Shown: positions 27,061-38,586 of the stretch, in pieces
Position numbering within the stretch: position 1 is the stretch's first letter
How the letters are laid out: every line of letters begins with the position of its first letter
Origin: Ideonella alba
Lineage (GTDB): Bacteria > Pseudomonadota > Gammaproteobacteria > Burkholderiales > Burkholderiaceae_C
DNA length: 64,000 nt
Direction: 5' to 3'
NCBI RefSeq assembly: GCF_018069875.1
Contig: NZ_JAGQDF010000001.1
Location: 62,001 to 126,000, forward strand
Made by a program: the position numbers and the translations under genes
The notes under the pieces: model-generated
Database searches by the model: none
What the model was told of the DNA's origin: nothing
What the model saw: the letters and a program-made list of their open reading frames with translations, nothing else

Positions 27061-29057
27061 CAGGCCTTCACCCGGTCGTAGCGCGCCAGCCAGTCGAAGA
27101 AGGCCTGGTGCCACTGCCGGCTGTTGCGCGGCTTGAGCACCCAGTGGTTCTCGTCCGGGAACCACAGCATGCGGGCCGGCACGCCCCGCGCCTTGAGGGT
27201 GTTGTAGTAGGCAAAGCCCTGGGCATCGGGCACGCGGTAGTCCAGCGCGCCGTGCACCACCAGCGTGGGCGTGCTGAAGCCGCTGGCAAAGGCATGCGGG
27301 CTCTGCGAGGCGATCTTGGCCGGGTCCTCCCAGTACCAGGCGCCCATCTCGTCGCCGGTCCAGGGCCAGCAGTCGTCGGCGAACATCGCCGTCCAGTCGT
27401 AGCAGCCGGCATGGCACACGTAGGCGGCGTAGCGGCCCGGCGCGCAGTGGCCGTTCATCCAGGCCACCATGTAGCCGCCGTAGCTGCCGCCGCTGGCGAA
27501 GACACGGCGCTTGTCCACCCAGCGCTTGGCCAGCAGCCAGTCGGTGGCGGCCTCGATGTCCTGCAGCTCCAGCTCGCCCCAGCGGTGCGAGATCGAGTCC
27601 TTGAAGGCATGGCCGAAGCTGCTGGAGCCGTGGTAGTTGACGCTGGCCACCACATAGCCCTGCGCCGCGAAGACCTTGTTGTTCCAGCGCCAGTGCCAGT
27701 TGTCGCCGGGCGCGGTGTGCGGCCCGCCATGGATGGTGTGCAGCACCGGGTGCTTCTTCTTCGGGTCGAAGCCCGGCGGGTAGTGCAGCCACACCTGCAC
27801 CGCATCGCCCAGTGCGCCGGTGATCCAGACCTCCTCGGTGCGGCCCAGCTCGAAGGCGGCCAGCGCGCGGTCGTTGAGGTGCTCCATGCGGCGTGGCTCG
27901 TCGCCGGGCAGGTGGGCCTGCAGTCGGGCGGGGTGATCGGCGCAGTCGGCCAGCGTGACCAGGGTGCCGGCGGCCTTGTCGAAGGCCAGCACCCAGCCGC
28001 CCTCGACCACCACCTCGGCGCGGCGGTCGGGCAGGTCGAAGCGCCACAGGTGCTGGCGGCCGCGCTGCTCGGCGGTGAACAGCAGGGCCTGGCCGTCGTC
28101 CTCCCAGTGCAGCGGCGCCTGCACCTCGTGGTCCCAGGTGGCGCTGGGCACCTCCCAGGCGCCGTCCTCGCGGCGCCACAGGCCCAGCTGCTGCGGCATC
28201 GTGTGCTTCTGGCCGCGATGGCAGGCCAGGAAGGCCACGGCCTCGCCGTCGGGCGCGTAGGCGGGCTTGGTGAAGCCCCACTCGGCGTCCTGCGCCAGCG
28301 TCTGGAAGCGCCGGCTGCGCAGGCGCAACTCGACGATCGCCGGTCGGCTGTCGGTGCGCTTGGCCGGGTCCGGGTCCCAGGCGAAGACCAGGCTCTGGCC
28401 GTCCGGAGCGATGTCGAAACACAGCTCATCGGGCTCGAAGCGGGTCAGCTCATAGGGCGTGCCTTCGAACAGATCGGTGGTGCGGCCGGTGTCCAGGTCC
28501 AGCACCAGCAGATGCGGCACGCGGTCCATCGGGATAATGTGGTCCCAGAAGCGCACGATCTCGGCGTCGCTGTCGATGCCGGTTTCCTTGCGCTCGGTGA
28601 AGGCCAGGTGCGCCTTGGCCTGGGCCGCCGCGCCCTTCAGGCCCGGCCGCACCCACGAGACGAAGGCGATGCGCCGGCCATCGGGGAACCACTTGAAGCC
28701 GCCGACGCCGGTGGCCACGCTGCCGACGCGGCGGGCCTCGCCGCCGTCGGGCGGGATCACGTAGAACTGCGGCTCGCTGTCCTTGGCGCCCTCCTGCTCG
28801 CGACGGGCGACGAAGCCGACCAGGTCGCCCTGCGGCGAGAAGCGCGGCGCGCCGTCCTTGTCGCCGCAGCGGGTCAGCTCGCGCGGGCGACCGCCCAGCG
28901 TGGAGAACAGCCACAGTGCGGTCGGCGTCCGGTTGGCGGCCATGTCCGGCCGGGTGACCGCGGCCACCGCCTGGGCGCCGTCGGGGGACAGGCTGGGCGC
29001 ACCGATCCTCGCCAGGCGCCAGAGATCATCGATCGTGAAGGGCTTGTGGCGGGGCAT
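27060..29057 (-). CDS. S9-family serine peptidase (acylaminoacyl/dipeptidyl peptidase type)
   Basis: 665 residues, no signal peptide, so probably cytoplasmic. Residues 1-400 form a beta-propeller with repeated [18 protein letters not shown] blades. The alpha/beta-hydrolase domain (about 410-665) has HTIHGGPH (oxyanion region), nucleophile S525 in [11 protein letters not shown]606 in HGALDYRVP and H638 in [10 protein letters not shown]. It would cleave short or N-blocked peptides. It ends the minus-strand run MoxR-small membrane protein-GNAT-peptidase. Confidence 0.95.
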   Translation of the reverse strand: MPRHKPFTIDDLWRLARIGAPSLSPDGAQAVAAVTRPDMAANRTPTALWLFSTLGGRPRELTRCGDKDGAPRFSPQGDLVGFVARREQEGAKDSEPQFYVIPPDGGEARRVGSVATGVGGFKWFPDGRRIAFVSWVRPGLKGAAAQAKAHLAFTERKETGIDSDAEIVRFWDHIIPMDRVPHLLVLDLDTGRTTDLFEGTPYELTRFEPDELCFDIAPDGQSLVFAWDPDPAKRTDSRPAIVELRLRSRRFQTLAQDAEWGFTKPAYAPDGEAVAFLACHRGQKHTMPQQLGLWRREDGAWEVPSATWDHEVQAPLHWEDDGQALLFTAEQRGRQHLWRFDLPDRRAEVVVEGGWVLAFDKAAGTLVTLADCADHPARLQAHLPGDEPRRMEHLNDRALAAFELGRTEEVWITGALGDAVQVWLHYPPGFDPKKKHPVLHTIHGGPHTAPGDNWHWRWNNKVFAAQGYVVASVNYHGSSSFGHAFKDSISHRWGELELQDIEAATDWLLAKRWVDKRRVFASGGSYGGYMVAWMNGHCAPGRYAAYVCHAGCYDWTAMFADDCWPWTGDEMGAWYWEDPAKIASQSPHAFASGFSTPTLVVHGALDYRVPDAQGFAYYNTLKARGVPARMLWFPDENHWVLKPRNSRQWHQAFFDWLARYDRVKA

Positions 29058-29072
29058 GATGGGTGGGTCTCC

Positions 29073-29666
29073 TCAGCGGGGCCGGCTCAGCTGGTGGTCC
29101 AGGTGCTGCCGGATGGTCGGCCATTCGGCCGCGGTGATGCTGTAGACGGCGGTGTCGCGCAGGCTGCCGTCGGCGGTGCGCTGGTGGGCACGCAGGATGC
29201 CGTCGAGCTGGGCGCCCAGGCGCTCGATCGCGCGGCGGCTCTGGGTGTTCAGCCGGTGGGTGCGGAACTCCACCGCGATGCAGTCCAGCGTGTCAAAGGC
29301 ATGTGCCAGCAGCATCCGCTTGCACTCGGTGTTCAGCGCGGTGCGCTGCACGCGCTGCGCATACCAGGTGCTGCCGATCTCGACCCGGCGGTGCACGCGG
29401 TCGATGTTCATGTAGGTGGTCATGCCCGCCGGCACGCCCTGCGCATCCAGCACCGCGAAGGGCAGCATGCTGCCGGCGGCGTGCAGGCCCAGGCGGCGTT
29501 CGATCTCGGCGGCCACGGCCTCGGGGCGCGGCACGGCGGTGTACCAGAGCCGCCACAACTCGCCCTCGCGCACGGCCTCGGCCAGGGCGGGCGCATGGGT
29601 GGCGTCCAGCGGCACCAGGCTGGCGTGCTGGCCGCGCAGGGTCACCGGCTGCAGCAGTTCACTCAT
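29073..29666 (-). CDS. GNAT N-acetyltransferase, RimJ/RimL type
   Basis: 197 residues from ATG 29666. The N-terminal [21 protein letters not shown] and the acceptor/CoA core [63 protein letters not shown] match the RimJ/RimL acetyltransferase group. Substrate unknown (protein N-termini or small amines). It overlaps the preceding small membrane gene by eight bases and lies 15 bases before the S9 peptidase. Confidence 0.9.
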   Translation of the reverse strand: MSELLQPVTLRGQHASLVPLDATHAPALAEAVREGELWRLWYTAVPRPEAVAAEIERRLGLHAAGSMLPFAVLDAQGVPAGMTTYMNIDRVHRRVEIGSTWYAQRVQRTALNTECKRMLLAHAFDTLDCIAVEFRTHRLNTQSRRAIERLGAQLDGILRAHQRTADGSLRDTAVYSITAAEWPTIRQHLDHQLSRPR

Positions 29667-29873
29667 CCCGGTCTCCCGACTGGGCGCGACGCCAGGCGCG
29701 CGCGCCCTGCAGGCCCAGGCCGCCACCCAGGCCGACCAGCACGATGGCGCCGATGCTCTCGCCGCCATAGCCCTGGGCGAACAGGTCCCAGCCCAGCCCG
29801 CGGCCCAGCCAGAAACCGGCCAGCGCGCCGCCGACGAAACCCACCGCGTCGGAGACGCCCTCGACCCAGGGGC

Positions 29874-29877
<4 letters not shown>
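29659..29877 (-). CDS. Small membrane protein with Gly-rich helices
   Basis: 72 residues with two hydrophobic Gly-rich segments ([19 protein letters not shown] and [18 protein letters not shown]) and a charged tail. The start is a TTG (29877) that overlaps the MoxR stop, so reinitiation is likely; its end overlaps the GNAT start. No named family recognised. Confidence 0.65.
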
Positions 29878-30728
<851 letters not shown>

Positions 30729-30761
30729 GGGCGGCTGACAGGGGTGAGCGGTTCAGTATAT

Positions 30762-30776
30762 GCGTGGCATCCACGC
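30762..30776. promoter_or_regulatory. Perfect 15-bp palindrome in a divergent promoter region
   Basis: GCGTGG-CAT-CCACGC lies 34 bases upstream of the MoxR start, next to a minus-strand TATACT (30755-30760 complement) that may be its -10. Size and symmetry fit an operator. No regulator can be assigned. Confidence 0.4.
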
Positions 30777-30935
30777 CACGCGCCACCAGGGTTGCCCGGA
30801 CCAATCGGGCGGGCAATTGCGCGGGTAATCGGGCCTGTTTTCCCCCCTTTCCGGCCTCGGCGCGCTGGCACAGTGGTGACCGATCCCAACCGGTGCGCGC
30901 AGCCTCGCGTGCCGAAGGGGCACCCCACCCACGCC

Positions 30936-32210
30936 ATGCTGAAGAAGATCCCCGTTTCCCAAGTCCGCCTGGGCATGCACCTGCATGCGCTGGAGGGGGC
31001 GTGGATCGACCACCCGTTCTGGAAGACCAAGTTCGTCATCCGCGACCGGGAAGACCTGCTGAAGCTGCAGAACAGCGCGATCACCGAGGTCTGGATCGAC
31101 CCCGATAAGGGCCTGGATGTGGCCGAGGCGGGCGATGACCGACCCGTCCCCCGGCGCGCGGCGCCCGTGGCGAGCCCTGCGCCGAGCGGTTCGCCCATGC
31201 CGGCGGCCAGCGCCGCGGCGCGTGCGGCGCCCGCCGAGCCGCCAGCGCCGCCAGCCACGCGCAGCCTGCGCGAAGAGCTCAGCCAGGCCGCCGCGCTCTA
31301 CCGCCAGAGCAGGGCCCAGGTCACCTCGATGTTCAACGAGGCCCGGCTGGGCAAGGCGATCGACGCCGAGCAGTGCCTGCCGCTGGTCGAGGAGATCTCG
31401 AGCTCGGTGTTCCGCAATCCGGGCGCACTGGTGAGCCTGGCGCGCCTGAAGACCGCCGACGACTACACCTACATGCACTCGGTGGCGGTGTGCGCGCTGA
31501 TGGTGGCCCTGGGCCGCGAGCTGGGCCTGAACGAGGCCGAGTGCCGCGAGGCCGGCTTCGCCGGACTGCTCCACGACCTGGGCAAGGCGGCGATGCCGCT
31601 GGAGGTGCTGAACAAGCCCGGCAAGCTGACCGACGAGGAGTTCGGCATCATGAAGTCGCACCCCGAGCGCGGCTGGGAGATGCTGTCCGAATCGGGCAGC
31701 GTGGGCGAGGGAGCGCTGGACGTGTGCCTGCATCACCACGAGCGCATGGACGGCACCGGCTACCCGCACCGCCTGCCGGCCGAGCAGATCAGCCGCCTGG
31801 CCCGCATGGGCGCGGTCTGCGATGTCTATGACGCGATCACCTCCAACCGGCCCTACAAGGCCGGCTGGGACCCGGCCGAATCCATCGCCAAGATGGCCTC
31901 GTGGAAGGGCCATTTCGACCCGGCGATCTTCGCCGCCTTCGTCAAGAGCCTGGGCATCTACCCGGTGGGCTCGCTGGTGCGTCTGAAATCGGGCCGGCTG
32001 GCGGTGGTGATCGAGCAGAACCCCAGCGCGCTGACGGCGCCCTTCGTCAAGGTCTTCTTCTCGACCAAGTCGCAGATGCCGATGGCGCCGCAGGTGCTGG
32101 ACCTGTCGTCATCGACCGACCGCATCGAGGCACGCGAGAACCCCGCCACCTGGGGCTTCAAGCACCTGGACGAGCTGTGGGCGGGCGACGCGCTGCCGGC
32201 GCGCCGCTGA
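30936..32210 (+). CDS. HD-GYP domain protein (c-di-GMP phosphodiesterase)
   Basis: 424 residues from ATG 30936; the very long open frame upstream overlaps genes on the other strand and is not real. An N-terminal DUF3391-type domain ([27 protein letters not shown], 1-60) leads through an Ala/Pro linker (70-108) to the HD-GYP domain with HDLGK (213-217), H242 and the full [11 protein letters not shown] (267-277), so catalytic metal ligands are present. Predicted to hydrolyse c-di-GMP to pGpG/GMP. No transmembrane segment. Confidence 0.95.
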   Translation: MLKKIPVSQVRLGMHLHALEGAWIDHPFWKTKFVIRDREDLLKLQNSAITEVWIDPDKGLDVAEAGDDRPVPRRAAPVASPAPSGSPMPAASAAARAAPAEPPAPPATRSLREELSQAAALYRQSRAQVTSMFNEARLGKAIDAEQCLPLVEEISSSVFRNPGALVSLARLKTADDYTYMHSVAVCALMVALGRELGLNEAECREAGFAGLLHDLGKAAMPLEVLNKPGKLTDEEFGIMKSHPERGWEMLSESGSVGEGALDVCLHHHERMDGTGYPHRLPAEQISRLARMGAVCDVYDAITSNRPYKAGWDPAESIAKMASWKGHFDPAIFAAFVKSLGIYPVGSLVRLKSGRLAVVIEQNPSALTAPFVKVFFSTKSQMPMAPQVLDLSSSTDRIEARENPATWGFKHLDELWAGDALPARR

Positions 32211-32879
32211 TCACTCCAGCGGCGCGACAAAGCGCTCGAAGCGCGGCGACCAGCTGCCCAGGATGTCGGCCGACACCAGCGTGCGCGTGGCGCGGCCGAT
32301 CAGCAGCTCGCGCGGCACGCTGCCGATGAAGCGCGAATCCTCGCTGTTGTCGCGGTTGTCGCCCATCATGAAGTAGTGGTCGGCGGCCAGCGTCACCGGC
32401 CCGAAATCGCGGCCATGACCCGCGCCACCCAGGAACTGCACCGCGTGCTGGTGGCCGGCCAGGTCTTCGCGCGCGCGCAGCGCCGGCCAGATCACGCCCG
32501 GTGCCACCGGCTCCGCCACCTCGTGCGGCGCGCTGTAGGCCTGCTCGGTGCCATTGATCAGCAGGCGCCCGGCGCGCACCTCGACCTGGTCGCCCGGCAG
32601 GGCCACCAGGCGCTTGATCAGGCGCGTGCCGTCGCGCGGTGAATCGAAGGTGACGATGTCGCCGCGCTGCGGCTCGCCCAGGCGGGCCAGCACCACATGG
32701 GTCAGCGGCAGCTTCAGGTCGTAGGCCAGGCGGTCGACCAGCACCACGTCGCCCTCCAGGATGGTGGGCCGCATCGAGCCCGAGGGCACCGGGTTCCAGT
32801 CGGCCACGGCGGTGCGCAGCAGGCCCATGCCCAGCAGCAGGGCGAGAAAGCCACGATTGTTCTTCAGCCAGGTGCGCAT
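32211..32879 (-). CDS. lepB: Signal peptidase I (short, accessory)
   Basis: 222 residues with one N-terminal membrane helix (FLALLLGMGLLRTAVA). Box B is PVPSGSMRPTI with nucleophile S35, box D is GTRLIKRLVALPGD with general base K89, and box E is MGDNRDNSEDSRFIG. The main housekeeping LepB of betaproteobacteria is longer, has two membrane helices and lies near lepA, so this is probably a second, accessory enzyme for exported proteins. The gene symbol is family-level only. Confidence 0.9.
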   Translation of the reverse strand: MRTWLKNNRGFLALLLGMGLLRTAVADWNPVPSGSMRPTILEGDVVLVDRLAYDLKLPLTHVVLARLGEPQRGDIVTFDSPRDGTRLIKRLVALPGDQVEVRAGRLLINGTEQAYSAPHEVAEPVAPGVIWPALRAREDLAGHQHAVQFLGGAGHGRDFGPVTLAADHYFMMGDNRDNSEDSRFIGSVPRELLIGRATRTLVSADILGSWSPRFERFVAPLE

Positions 32880-32964
32880 CCAGCGGCTCCTTGAGGGGTG
32901 ATGAGCAGTGCGACCGCCGGGGCCGGCCGAAGTTCCGGACCTTGCAGACCTGGCTTTGGGGGGC

Positions 32965-34410
32965 TCAGCGCAGCGCCACGCTGTCGCGCCGCCAGACCGG
33001 ATCGGCCCAGCGCTTGAAGGCCAGCAGCAGGTCCGGCGTCGAGGCCTGCCGCTCCACGCTCAGATCGGCGGTCTGCACCACCTCGAAGCGGCGTTGCCAG
33101 CGGCCGTCGGTGCGGGCTTCGCGGGCCAGCAGCAGACGGGGCGTCGGCTCCGCCGTCCAGCCGGCGGCTTCGACATAGCCCAGGTCCTCCCCCAGCGGGT
33201 TGCCGGCCACCGGTGGCAGCACCTCCAGGGTCCAGCCTTGCGCGGTGCGCCGGGCCAGCCACAGCTCGCGCCAGGTGGCCAGCGGTTGCACGGCGATGGT
33301 CGCTGCCTCGCCCCGGGGGTGGCTGGCCGCCGAAGCGGCCCAGGCCACGCCCCAGGTGCAGCGGCGCAGCAGGGGATCGGCCTCGGCATGCGCTGCATCG
33401 ATGAGCAGCACGCAGGTCTCGCCGGGACGGCCAGGGCGGGTGATGAAGCGCGCGTGGCTGCTGGCCGGCGTCGCGATCGGTGCCTGGGCGGCCCAGCGGC
33501 TGGCGCCAACCCGCACGGCGGCTTCGGTGTAGTCGGCCTGGTCCTCGTCGGGCAACTGGGCCTTGTCCACCGCGGCCAGCGCGGCGCCCGCCTGTTCGCC
33601 GGCGGACCGCATGTCCTCGCCCCGGCGTGCCTGCTGGAAGGCCAGCGCCGACCACACGGCGGCGCGGCGCATCTGCAGCCGCTGGCGCAGCTCGGTGGGC
33701 AGGGTGGCGACGGCGCTGTCGGGCAGGCTGCCCAGCAGCGTGGCGTGCTGGCGCAGTTGGGCGTCCTGCTCCACCACCGGCAGGGCGGGATCGATGCATT
33801 CCGGACGGCTCAGGCCCAGTACGGCGCGGCCGCGTGCTTCCGGGCCGGCTTGCGGCATGGCCAGCACCTGACGCCAGGCCGCACCGTCGTAGCACAGGCG
33901 CATGCGGCCGTCGCGCTCCATCCCCTGCAGGCGCACGCCATAGGCGGCGACCGCGTCGAGCTGGGCGGCCAGGCGAGGGTCGCTGGCGCCGGCCGCGCTG
34001 GCGCGTCGGGCCAGGCGCTCGGCCAGGGTGCCGATCAGCTCGAACGGCTCGCTGCCCAGTTCGCGCGCCGGCACCGCCTGCAGATAGGCCGCCGCGTAGC
34101 CGATGGCCAGCGACTCGGCGCCCGGCTGGTCGCGCAGGAAGCGCAGCACGGCCAGCAGGCCGGGTGCGTCCTGCGGACCGCTGCCGATGACGCGCAGCTG
34201 GCTGCGCTTGACGAAGCCGCCGCGCTCGCGCCGGTGGTCCCAGACCTGCCAGTGGTCCAGGCGTTCGCCGCGCAGCTCCAGCGTGTCGCCGGGTGTCAGC
34301 TGGGCATGCAGGGCGGCGTTGTCGTGCGGGCTGGCACGCAGCGCGGCGCCGTCCGGGCCGACCAGGGCCAGCGCGGCCAGCGTGGCGGCCGCCAGGGTGG
34401 TGGCAGGCAT
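32965..34410 (-). CDS. Secreted protein with N-terminal bacterial SH3-like domain
   Basis: 481 residues. A short signal peptide (ATTLAAATLAALALVGPDGAA) is followed by an SH3b-like domain (LRASPHDNAALHAQLTPGDTLELRGERLDHWQVWDHRRERGGFVKRSQLRVI). The remaining ~400 residues are Ala/Arg/Gln-rich and mostly helical, with no recognised domain. It begins one base after the stop of the SPFH gene, so the two are co-transcribed. SH3b domains often bind cell wall. Confidence 0.75.
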   Translation of the reverse strand: MPATTLAAATLAALALVGPDGAALRASPHDNAALHAQLTPGDTLELRGERLDHWQVWDHRRERGGFVKRSQLRVIGSGPQDAPGLLAVLRFLRDQPGAESLAIGYAAAYLQAVPARELGSEPFELIGTLAERLARRASAAGASDPRLAAQLDAVAAYGVRLQGMERDGRMRLCYDGAAWRQVLAMPQAGPEARGRAVLGLSRPECIDPALPVVEQDAQLRQHATLLGSLPDSAVATLPTELRQRLQMRRAAVWSALAFQQARRGEDMRSAGEQAGAALAAVDKAQLPDEDQADYTEAAVRVGASRWAAQAPIATPASSHARFITRPGRPGETCVLLIDAAHAEADPLLRRCTWGVAWAASAASHPRGEAATIAVQPLATWRELWLARRTAQGWTLEVLPPVAGNPLGEDLGYVEAAGWTAEPTPRLLLAREARTDGRWQRRFEVVQTADLSVERQASTPDLLLAFKRWADPVWRRDSVALR

Positions 34411-34411
34411 C

Positions 34412-35695
34412 TCAGTGCACCTCGTCGGCGTTGTCGGCCGCCGTGTCGGCCGCGGCGGTGGCCACGCTCTTCGGGCCGCCCAGCAGCGCGGCGCCGATGA
34501 AGTCGCCGTTGGCGGGCGGCGGCGCGATGATGACCTGCACCTTGTCGCTGAGCTTGTCGGCCATGGTCTTCTGGATCAGCAGCGGGTGGCGGCTGAGCAG
34601 CGCGCCCTCGCGGGCCATCTGTTCGGCATTGATCTGGCCCACCTTCTGCAGGCGGTAGGCCTCGGCGTCGGCCAGCTTCTGGCGCGAGTCGGCCTCGCCC
34701 TGGCTCTCGATGCGGCGCGCCTGGGCGCTGGCCTCGGCGCCCTTGATGCGGGCGGTCTTCTCGGCCTCGGCCTCCAGCGCGCGCTGCTCGATCTGCTTCT
34801 GCTTGAAGGGCAGCACATGCCGCATGGCCTCCTCCTGGGCCTGGGCCGCGATGACCTGCTCGCGCGCCGCCGCTTCGGCGTCCTTCTCGCGGCGCACCTT
34901 GGCGGCCTGGGCTTCCAGCGCGGTCTGCTCGACCTGCCTTTCCTTCAGCGCCAGCGTGTAGCGCATCTGCTCGGTGGCCAGCTCGGCCGACAGCAGCGCG
35001 TCCATGCCGCGCTTGTAGTCGGCTGGCAGGTCCACCTGTCCAAGCTGGACGCTGCGCAGCAGGATGCCTTCAGCGGCCAGACGGGGCTTCAGCTCGGCCT
35101 CGATCTCGGCCTGGATCTGCGCGCGCTTGGTCGAGAAGATCTCGCGCACCGTGTAGCGCGAGAAGCTCTTGTAGACCACGCCCTGCACCGCCGGCTGGAC
35201 CAGGCCGGCGCCGACGTCCTCCGGCCACCGGGTGGATGCGCTGACCAGTTGGGCCGGGTCCGGCGCGTAGCGCACCGCGATGTCGACGCCCAGCGACAGA
35301 CCCTCGATGCTCTGGAAGGGCGCCGGACCGTCCGCGCGGGCACTGCCGCTGGGGTGGTAGATCGCGTCGCGCAGCGGGTACAGACGCAGCTGGTGCAGGC
35401 CGGGCAGCACCACGGCGCTGCCCTCGCGCAGTTCGGTGATGCCACCGGTCAGCGCATTCGTGCGCAGGCCGACCTCGCCGCGCGGGATCGGCTGCAGCGG
35501 CGGGTGCTGCACCAGCAGCCAGGCCGTGCCGGCCAGCACCGCGCCGCCCAGCCACCAGGCTCGCCCGCCCAGCAGGCCTTGGGTGGCGTGCCGGCCCATT
35601 GCGAGGCTGTGCTGCCAGCCTCGGGTCAGGCCCTGGCCGATGGCGCCGGCCAGGCGGTTCAGGCGGGGAAAACGGGCGGTGCGGGGGGTGTCCAT
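34412..35695 (-). CDS. SPFH/prohibitin (band 7) membrane protein
   Basis: 427 residues from ATG 35695. A Pro/Arg N-terminus and one membrane helix (WWLGGAVLAGTAWLLVQ, about 47-63) precede the SPFH domain (GEVGLRTNALTGGITELREGSAVVLPGLHQLRLYPLRD, SLGVDIAVRYAPDP, VREIFSTKRAQIQAEIEAEL). A long charged coiled coil (about 260-385, KERQVEQTALEAQAAKVRREKDAEAAAREQV) would drive oligomerisation. Likely a membrane microdomain scaffold. Divergent from the two-component genes at 35855. Confidence 0.92.
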   Translation of the reverse strand: MDTPRTARFPRLNRLAGAIGQGLTRGWQHSLAMGRHATQGLLGGRAWWLGGAVLAGTAWLLVQHPPLQPIPRGEVGLRTNALTGGITELREGSAVVLPGLHQLRLYPLRDAIYHPSGSARADGPAPFQSIEGLSLGVDIAVRYAPDPAQLVSASTRWPEDVGAGLVQPAVQGVVYKSFSRYTVREIFSTKRAQIQAEIEAELKPRLAAEGILLRSVQLGQVDLPADYKRGMDALLSAELATEQMRYTLALKERQVEQTALEAQAAKVRREKDAEAAAREQVIAAQAQEEAMRHVLPFKQKQIEQRALEAEAEKTARIKGAEASAQARRIESQGEADSRQKLADAEAYRLQKVGQINAEQMAREGALLSRHPLLIQKTMADKLSDKVQVIIAPPPANGDFIGAALLGGPKSVATAAADTAADNADEVH

Positions 35696-35854
35696 GTGCA
35701 GGCTTCCTTGGGTGGGTGGCCGTGTCCTCACGGCCTGGAAGCCATTCTTCGCAGCCCGCCCGGAAGGCAACAGGCACCGCCGGGGCGTCTTTGCTCCGTT
35801 GCCCGGAAGAAAGCTTCACACCGCCGGCCGCAGGGCACCGGGATAATCAGCCGC

Positions 35855-36547
35855 ATGGTCCGCATCGCCGTCATCGAGGACGATCCCCCCACCAGCCGCC
35901 AGCTCTGCGGCTGGATCGCCGGCGCCCGCCCGGATGCGCAGATCGATTGCTGGTTCGACCGCGACAGCGCCGACGCCGCGCTGGCCCGCGAGCGCTACGA
36001 CCTGGTGCTGCTCGACATCGAACTGGGCCGCGAGCGCAATGCCGGCGTCGCGCTGATCAATGCGATCAACAAGCGCCACGCGGGCACGCCGGTGCTGGTG
36101 GTCTCGGCCATGCCGGCGGCCATCTACCGCAGCATCATGAAGGCGCTGGACGCCTGGGACTACCTGCAGAAATCCACCTTCGAGGAGGCTGACTTCGTCG
36201 AGACCTTCCTGGACATCCTGCGCGCCACGCGTGACCGCACGCCCGCCGCTGCAGCGGCGGCGGCCGACCCCGACGCGGTGCTGATCGACCCGCTGCGCCA
36301 GGGCGCCGCGATCTGGCGCGGCCAGAAGGTCAACCTGCCGCTGACGGCGCAGCGCATCCTGGCCGCGCTGCTGGCGCGCAAGGGCGAGGTGGTCAGCTAC
36401 GACGAGCTTTACCAGGTGGTCAAGAGCGGCCGCAACCGCGACAACATCCGCAAGCACGTCAGCACCATCCGTGATGCCCTGCGCGAGATCGATCCCGCCT
36501 TCGACGGCATCGCCAACATCCCGATGCGCGGGTTCCGCTGGGGATGA
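35855..36547 (+). CDS. OmpR-type response regulator
   Basis: 230 residues from ATG 35855. Receiver domain with VIEDD (6-10), phosphoacceptor D54 in LLDIELG and K106; an Ala/Asp linker (about 125-140); and a winged-helix DNA-binding domain with LTAQRILAALLARKGEVVSYDELYQVV, NIRKHVSTIRDALREID and IPMRGFRWG. Its stop overlaps the start of the histidine kinase gene (ATGA). Confidence 0.93.
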   Translation: MVRIAVIEDDPPTSRQLCGWIAGARPDAQIDCWFDRDSADAALARERYDLVLLDIELGRERNAGVALINAINKRHAGTPVLVVSAMPAAIYRSIMKALDAWDYLQKSTFEEADFVETFLDILRATRDRTPAAAAAAADPDAVLIDPLRQGAAIWRGQKVNLPLTAQRILAALLARKGEVVSYDELYQVVKSGRNRDNIRKHVSTIRDALREIDPAFDGIANIPMRGFRWG

Positions 36548-38586
36548 TCCGCCTGCGCCCGCGCATCCCGCTGCGGTTGCGCTTCTTCTTCCGCGCCGCC
36601 TTCGCGCTGCTGGCGCTGGCCGTGCTGGGACTGGCGCTGACGCTGCTGGCCGAGGAAAAGGAGCGGGCCTGGCGCAGCCGGCGCGACGGTGTGGACCAGA
36701 CGCTGGCGCAGATCGGTGCGAGGCTGCGCCACCCCACCGGCCAGCTGGCCCTGATGAACCCCGAGGCACGGCCCGGGCCGCCGCTGCGGCCGCTGGTGCT
36801 GCCCTTCGGCGCGATCGACTTCGACGACCGCGCCAAGGCACAGCAGGCGGTGGAGATGGCCGGCTGCGCGCTGCAGTACGCCGATGCGGTGCAGCTGTGC
36901 GCGGCGGTGGGCTCCAACCCGGCGGCCGGCGGCTTCCTGTACCTGGTGGGGCAGCTGCCGCTGGGCCCGCTGGCGGCGCGCGCCCCCGGCGACACCGACT
37001 TCAGCCACGCCCACCGCGCCCAGGTGCGGGTGGCGATGCGCGGCCGCGAGTGGCGCTGGCTGGCGCCCTACGAGCTGCCGGCCGATGCCGGGGCCGGTGC
37101 CGGGCGCGGCAAGCTGACCGGCTTCGCGGTCGAGGCCGGCACCGTCGCCGACCGCCCGCAGCGCGACTTCCGCGGCTGGCTGTGGCAGGACGCGCGCTGC
37201 ATCGATGGCGGCAGCGCCGACGACTGCCTGCGGCGCAGCTACTACTCGCTGCGCCTGCCGGTGGAGCTGTTCCGCGAGGACCTGCAGGCCGCGCGCGGCC
37301 GACCGGTCTGGCCGCCGGCCGACCTGGACCGCATCGAGGTGCACCTGCGCCTGCTCGGCCCGGGCGATGACGCCGCGGCGCCGCTGTTCGATTCCGACCA
37401 GCCCGGCGCCACACCGCCCTTCACGCTGGCCGAGCTGGCGCGGCTGCTGCAGCCGGGTGAATCACTGCGGGTGCGGCGTCTGGGGCCGGGCCGTGCCACC
37501 GAGGTGGCGCTGCTCAGTGGGCCGGAGGACCTCGCGCAGCCGCTGTTACCGCTGCTGGAGCGGCTGATTCGCGCCCTGCCGGTGCAGGACAACCCGGCGC
37601 CGCTGCAGGCCAGCGACACCGTGACGACACCCACCGGCCGCTATGAATTGCAGCTGACGGGCGATCGCCGCGGGGTGGATCGCGCCCTGGGCCGCGTCGC
37701 CACCCGCACCGCCTGGTTCGTGGGCGCGCTGCTGCTGGCCATCGGCCTGACCTGGGCGGCGATCGAGCTGCGGGTGATCCGCCGCATCACGCTGCTGACC
37801 CGGCGTGCCGCGGCGGTGCGTCGCGACGTCAAGGAGGGCGGCGAGATCCGCCTCGACGTGGCCGAGCTGCGCGGCAGCGACGAGCTGGGGGTGCTGGCAG
37901 GCACGCTGGCCGAGCTGATGCAGCGCGTCAACGAGGATGTGCACCGCGAGCACATTCGCGCCCGGCAGGAAAAGGACCAGTGGCATGCGGTCGGTCACGA
38001 GATCCTGTCGCCGCTGCAGTCGCTGCTGGCGCTGCACGGCGATCCGGCCGATCCCAGCCACCGCTACATCCAGCGCATGCAGCAGGCGGTGCGCGTGCTG
38101 TACGGCCAGGCCTCGCCGACCGAGGCCTTCCAGGCCACCGCGCTGGGCCTCAGCGCCCTGGACCTGGACCAGTTCCTGCGCCAGGTGGCCGAGAACGCGC
38201 CGCATGCCGGCATCGACGCGGTGGCTTACGAAGGACCCGGTGGTCCGCTGGCGGTGCAGGGCGATGACTACGCGCTGGAGGACGTGGTCACCCACGTGCT
38301 GCGCAATGCCGCGCGCCACCGCTGGCCGGGCACACCGATCACGATGCAACTGCAGCGTGCCGGGCAGCGGGCGGAACTGCGCCTGCACAACCAGGGACCG
38401 CAGATCGAGCCGGCCCAGCTCGAGCGCATCTTCGAGTACGGCGTGTCGGATGCGCCGGCCGATTCGGGCAGCCGGGGCCAGGGCCTGTTCGTCGCCCGCA
38501 CCTGGATGGCCAAGATGGGCGGCACCATCGTGGCCCGCAACGAGGCGGACGGCGTCAGCTTCGTGCTGAGCCTGCCGCTGGCCTGA
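36544..38586 (+). CDS. Membrane sensor histidine kinase
   Basis: 680 residues. Membrane helix 1 (about 15-36), a large periplasmic sensor region (about 37-390) with no recognised fold, helix 2 (about 394-415), a HAMP-like segment (VIRRITLLTRRAAAVRRDVKEGG...), then DHp with AVGHEILSPLQSLLALH (H485) and a compact HATPase domain with N box HVLRNAARHRW and the G box SRGQGLFVARTWM. The lack of a clear DxGxG box makes the ATP lid atypical. Partner of the regulator at 35855. Confidence 0.9.
   Translation: MIRLRPRIPLRLRFFFRAAFALLALAVLGLALTLLAEEKERAWRSRRDGVDQTLAQIGARLRHPTGQLALMNPEARPGPPLRPLVLPFGAIDFDDRAKAQQAVEMAGCALQYADAVQLCAAVGSNPAAGGFLYLVGQLPLGPLAARAPGDTDFSHAHRAQVRVAMRGREWRWLAPYELPADAGAGAGRGKLTGFAVEAGTVADRPQRDFRGWLWQDARCIDGGSADDCLRRSYYSLRLPVELFREDLQAARGRPVWPPADLDRIEVHLRLLGPGDDAAAPLFDSDQPGATPPFTLAELARLLQPGESLRVRRLGPGRATEVALLSGPEDLAQPLLPLLERLIRALPVQDNPAPLQASDTVTTPTGRYELQLTGDRRGVDRALGRVATRTAWFVGALLLAIGLTWAAIELRVIRRITLLTRRAAAVRRDVKEGGEIRLDVAELRGSDELGVLAGTLAELMQRVNEDVHREHIRARQEKDQWHAVGHEILSPLQSLLALHGDPADPSHRYIQRMQQAVRVLYGQASPTEAFQATALGLSALDLDQFLRQVAENAPHAGIDAVAYEGPGGPLAVQGDDYALEDVVTHVLRNAARHRWPGTPITMQLQRAGQRAELRLHNQGPQIEPAQLERIFEYGVSDAPADSGSRGQGLFVARTWMAKMGGTIVARNEADGVSFVLSLPLA

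Noticed and set aside
30868-30885. Possible sigma-54 promoter (TGGCACAGTGGTGACC) before the HD-GYP gene
   Set aside because: The -24-like half is present but the -12 GC is absent.
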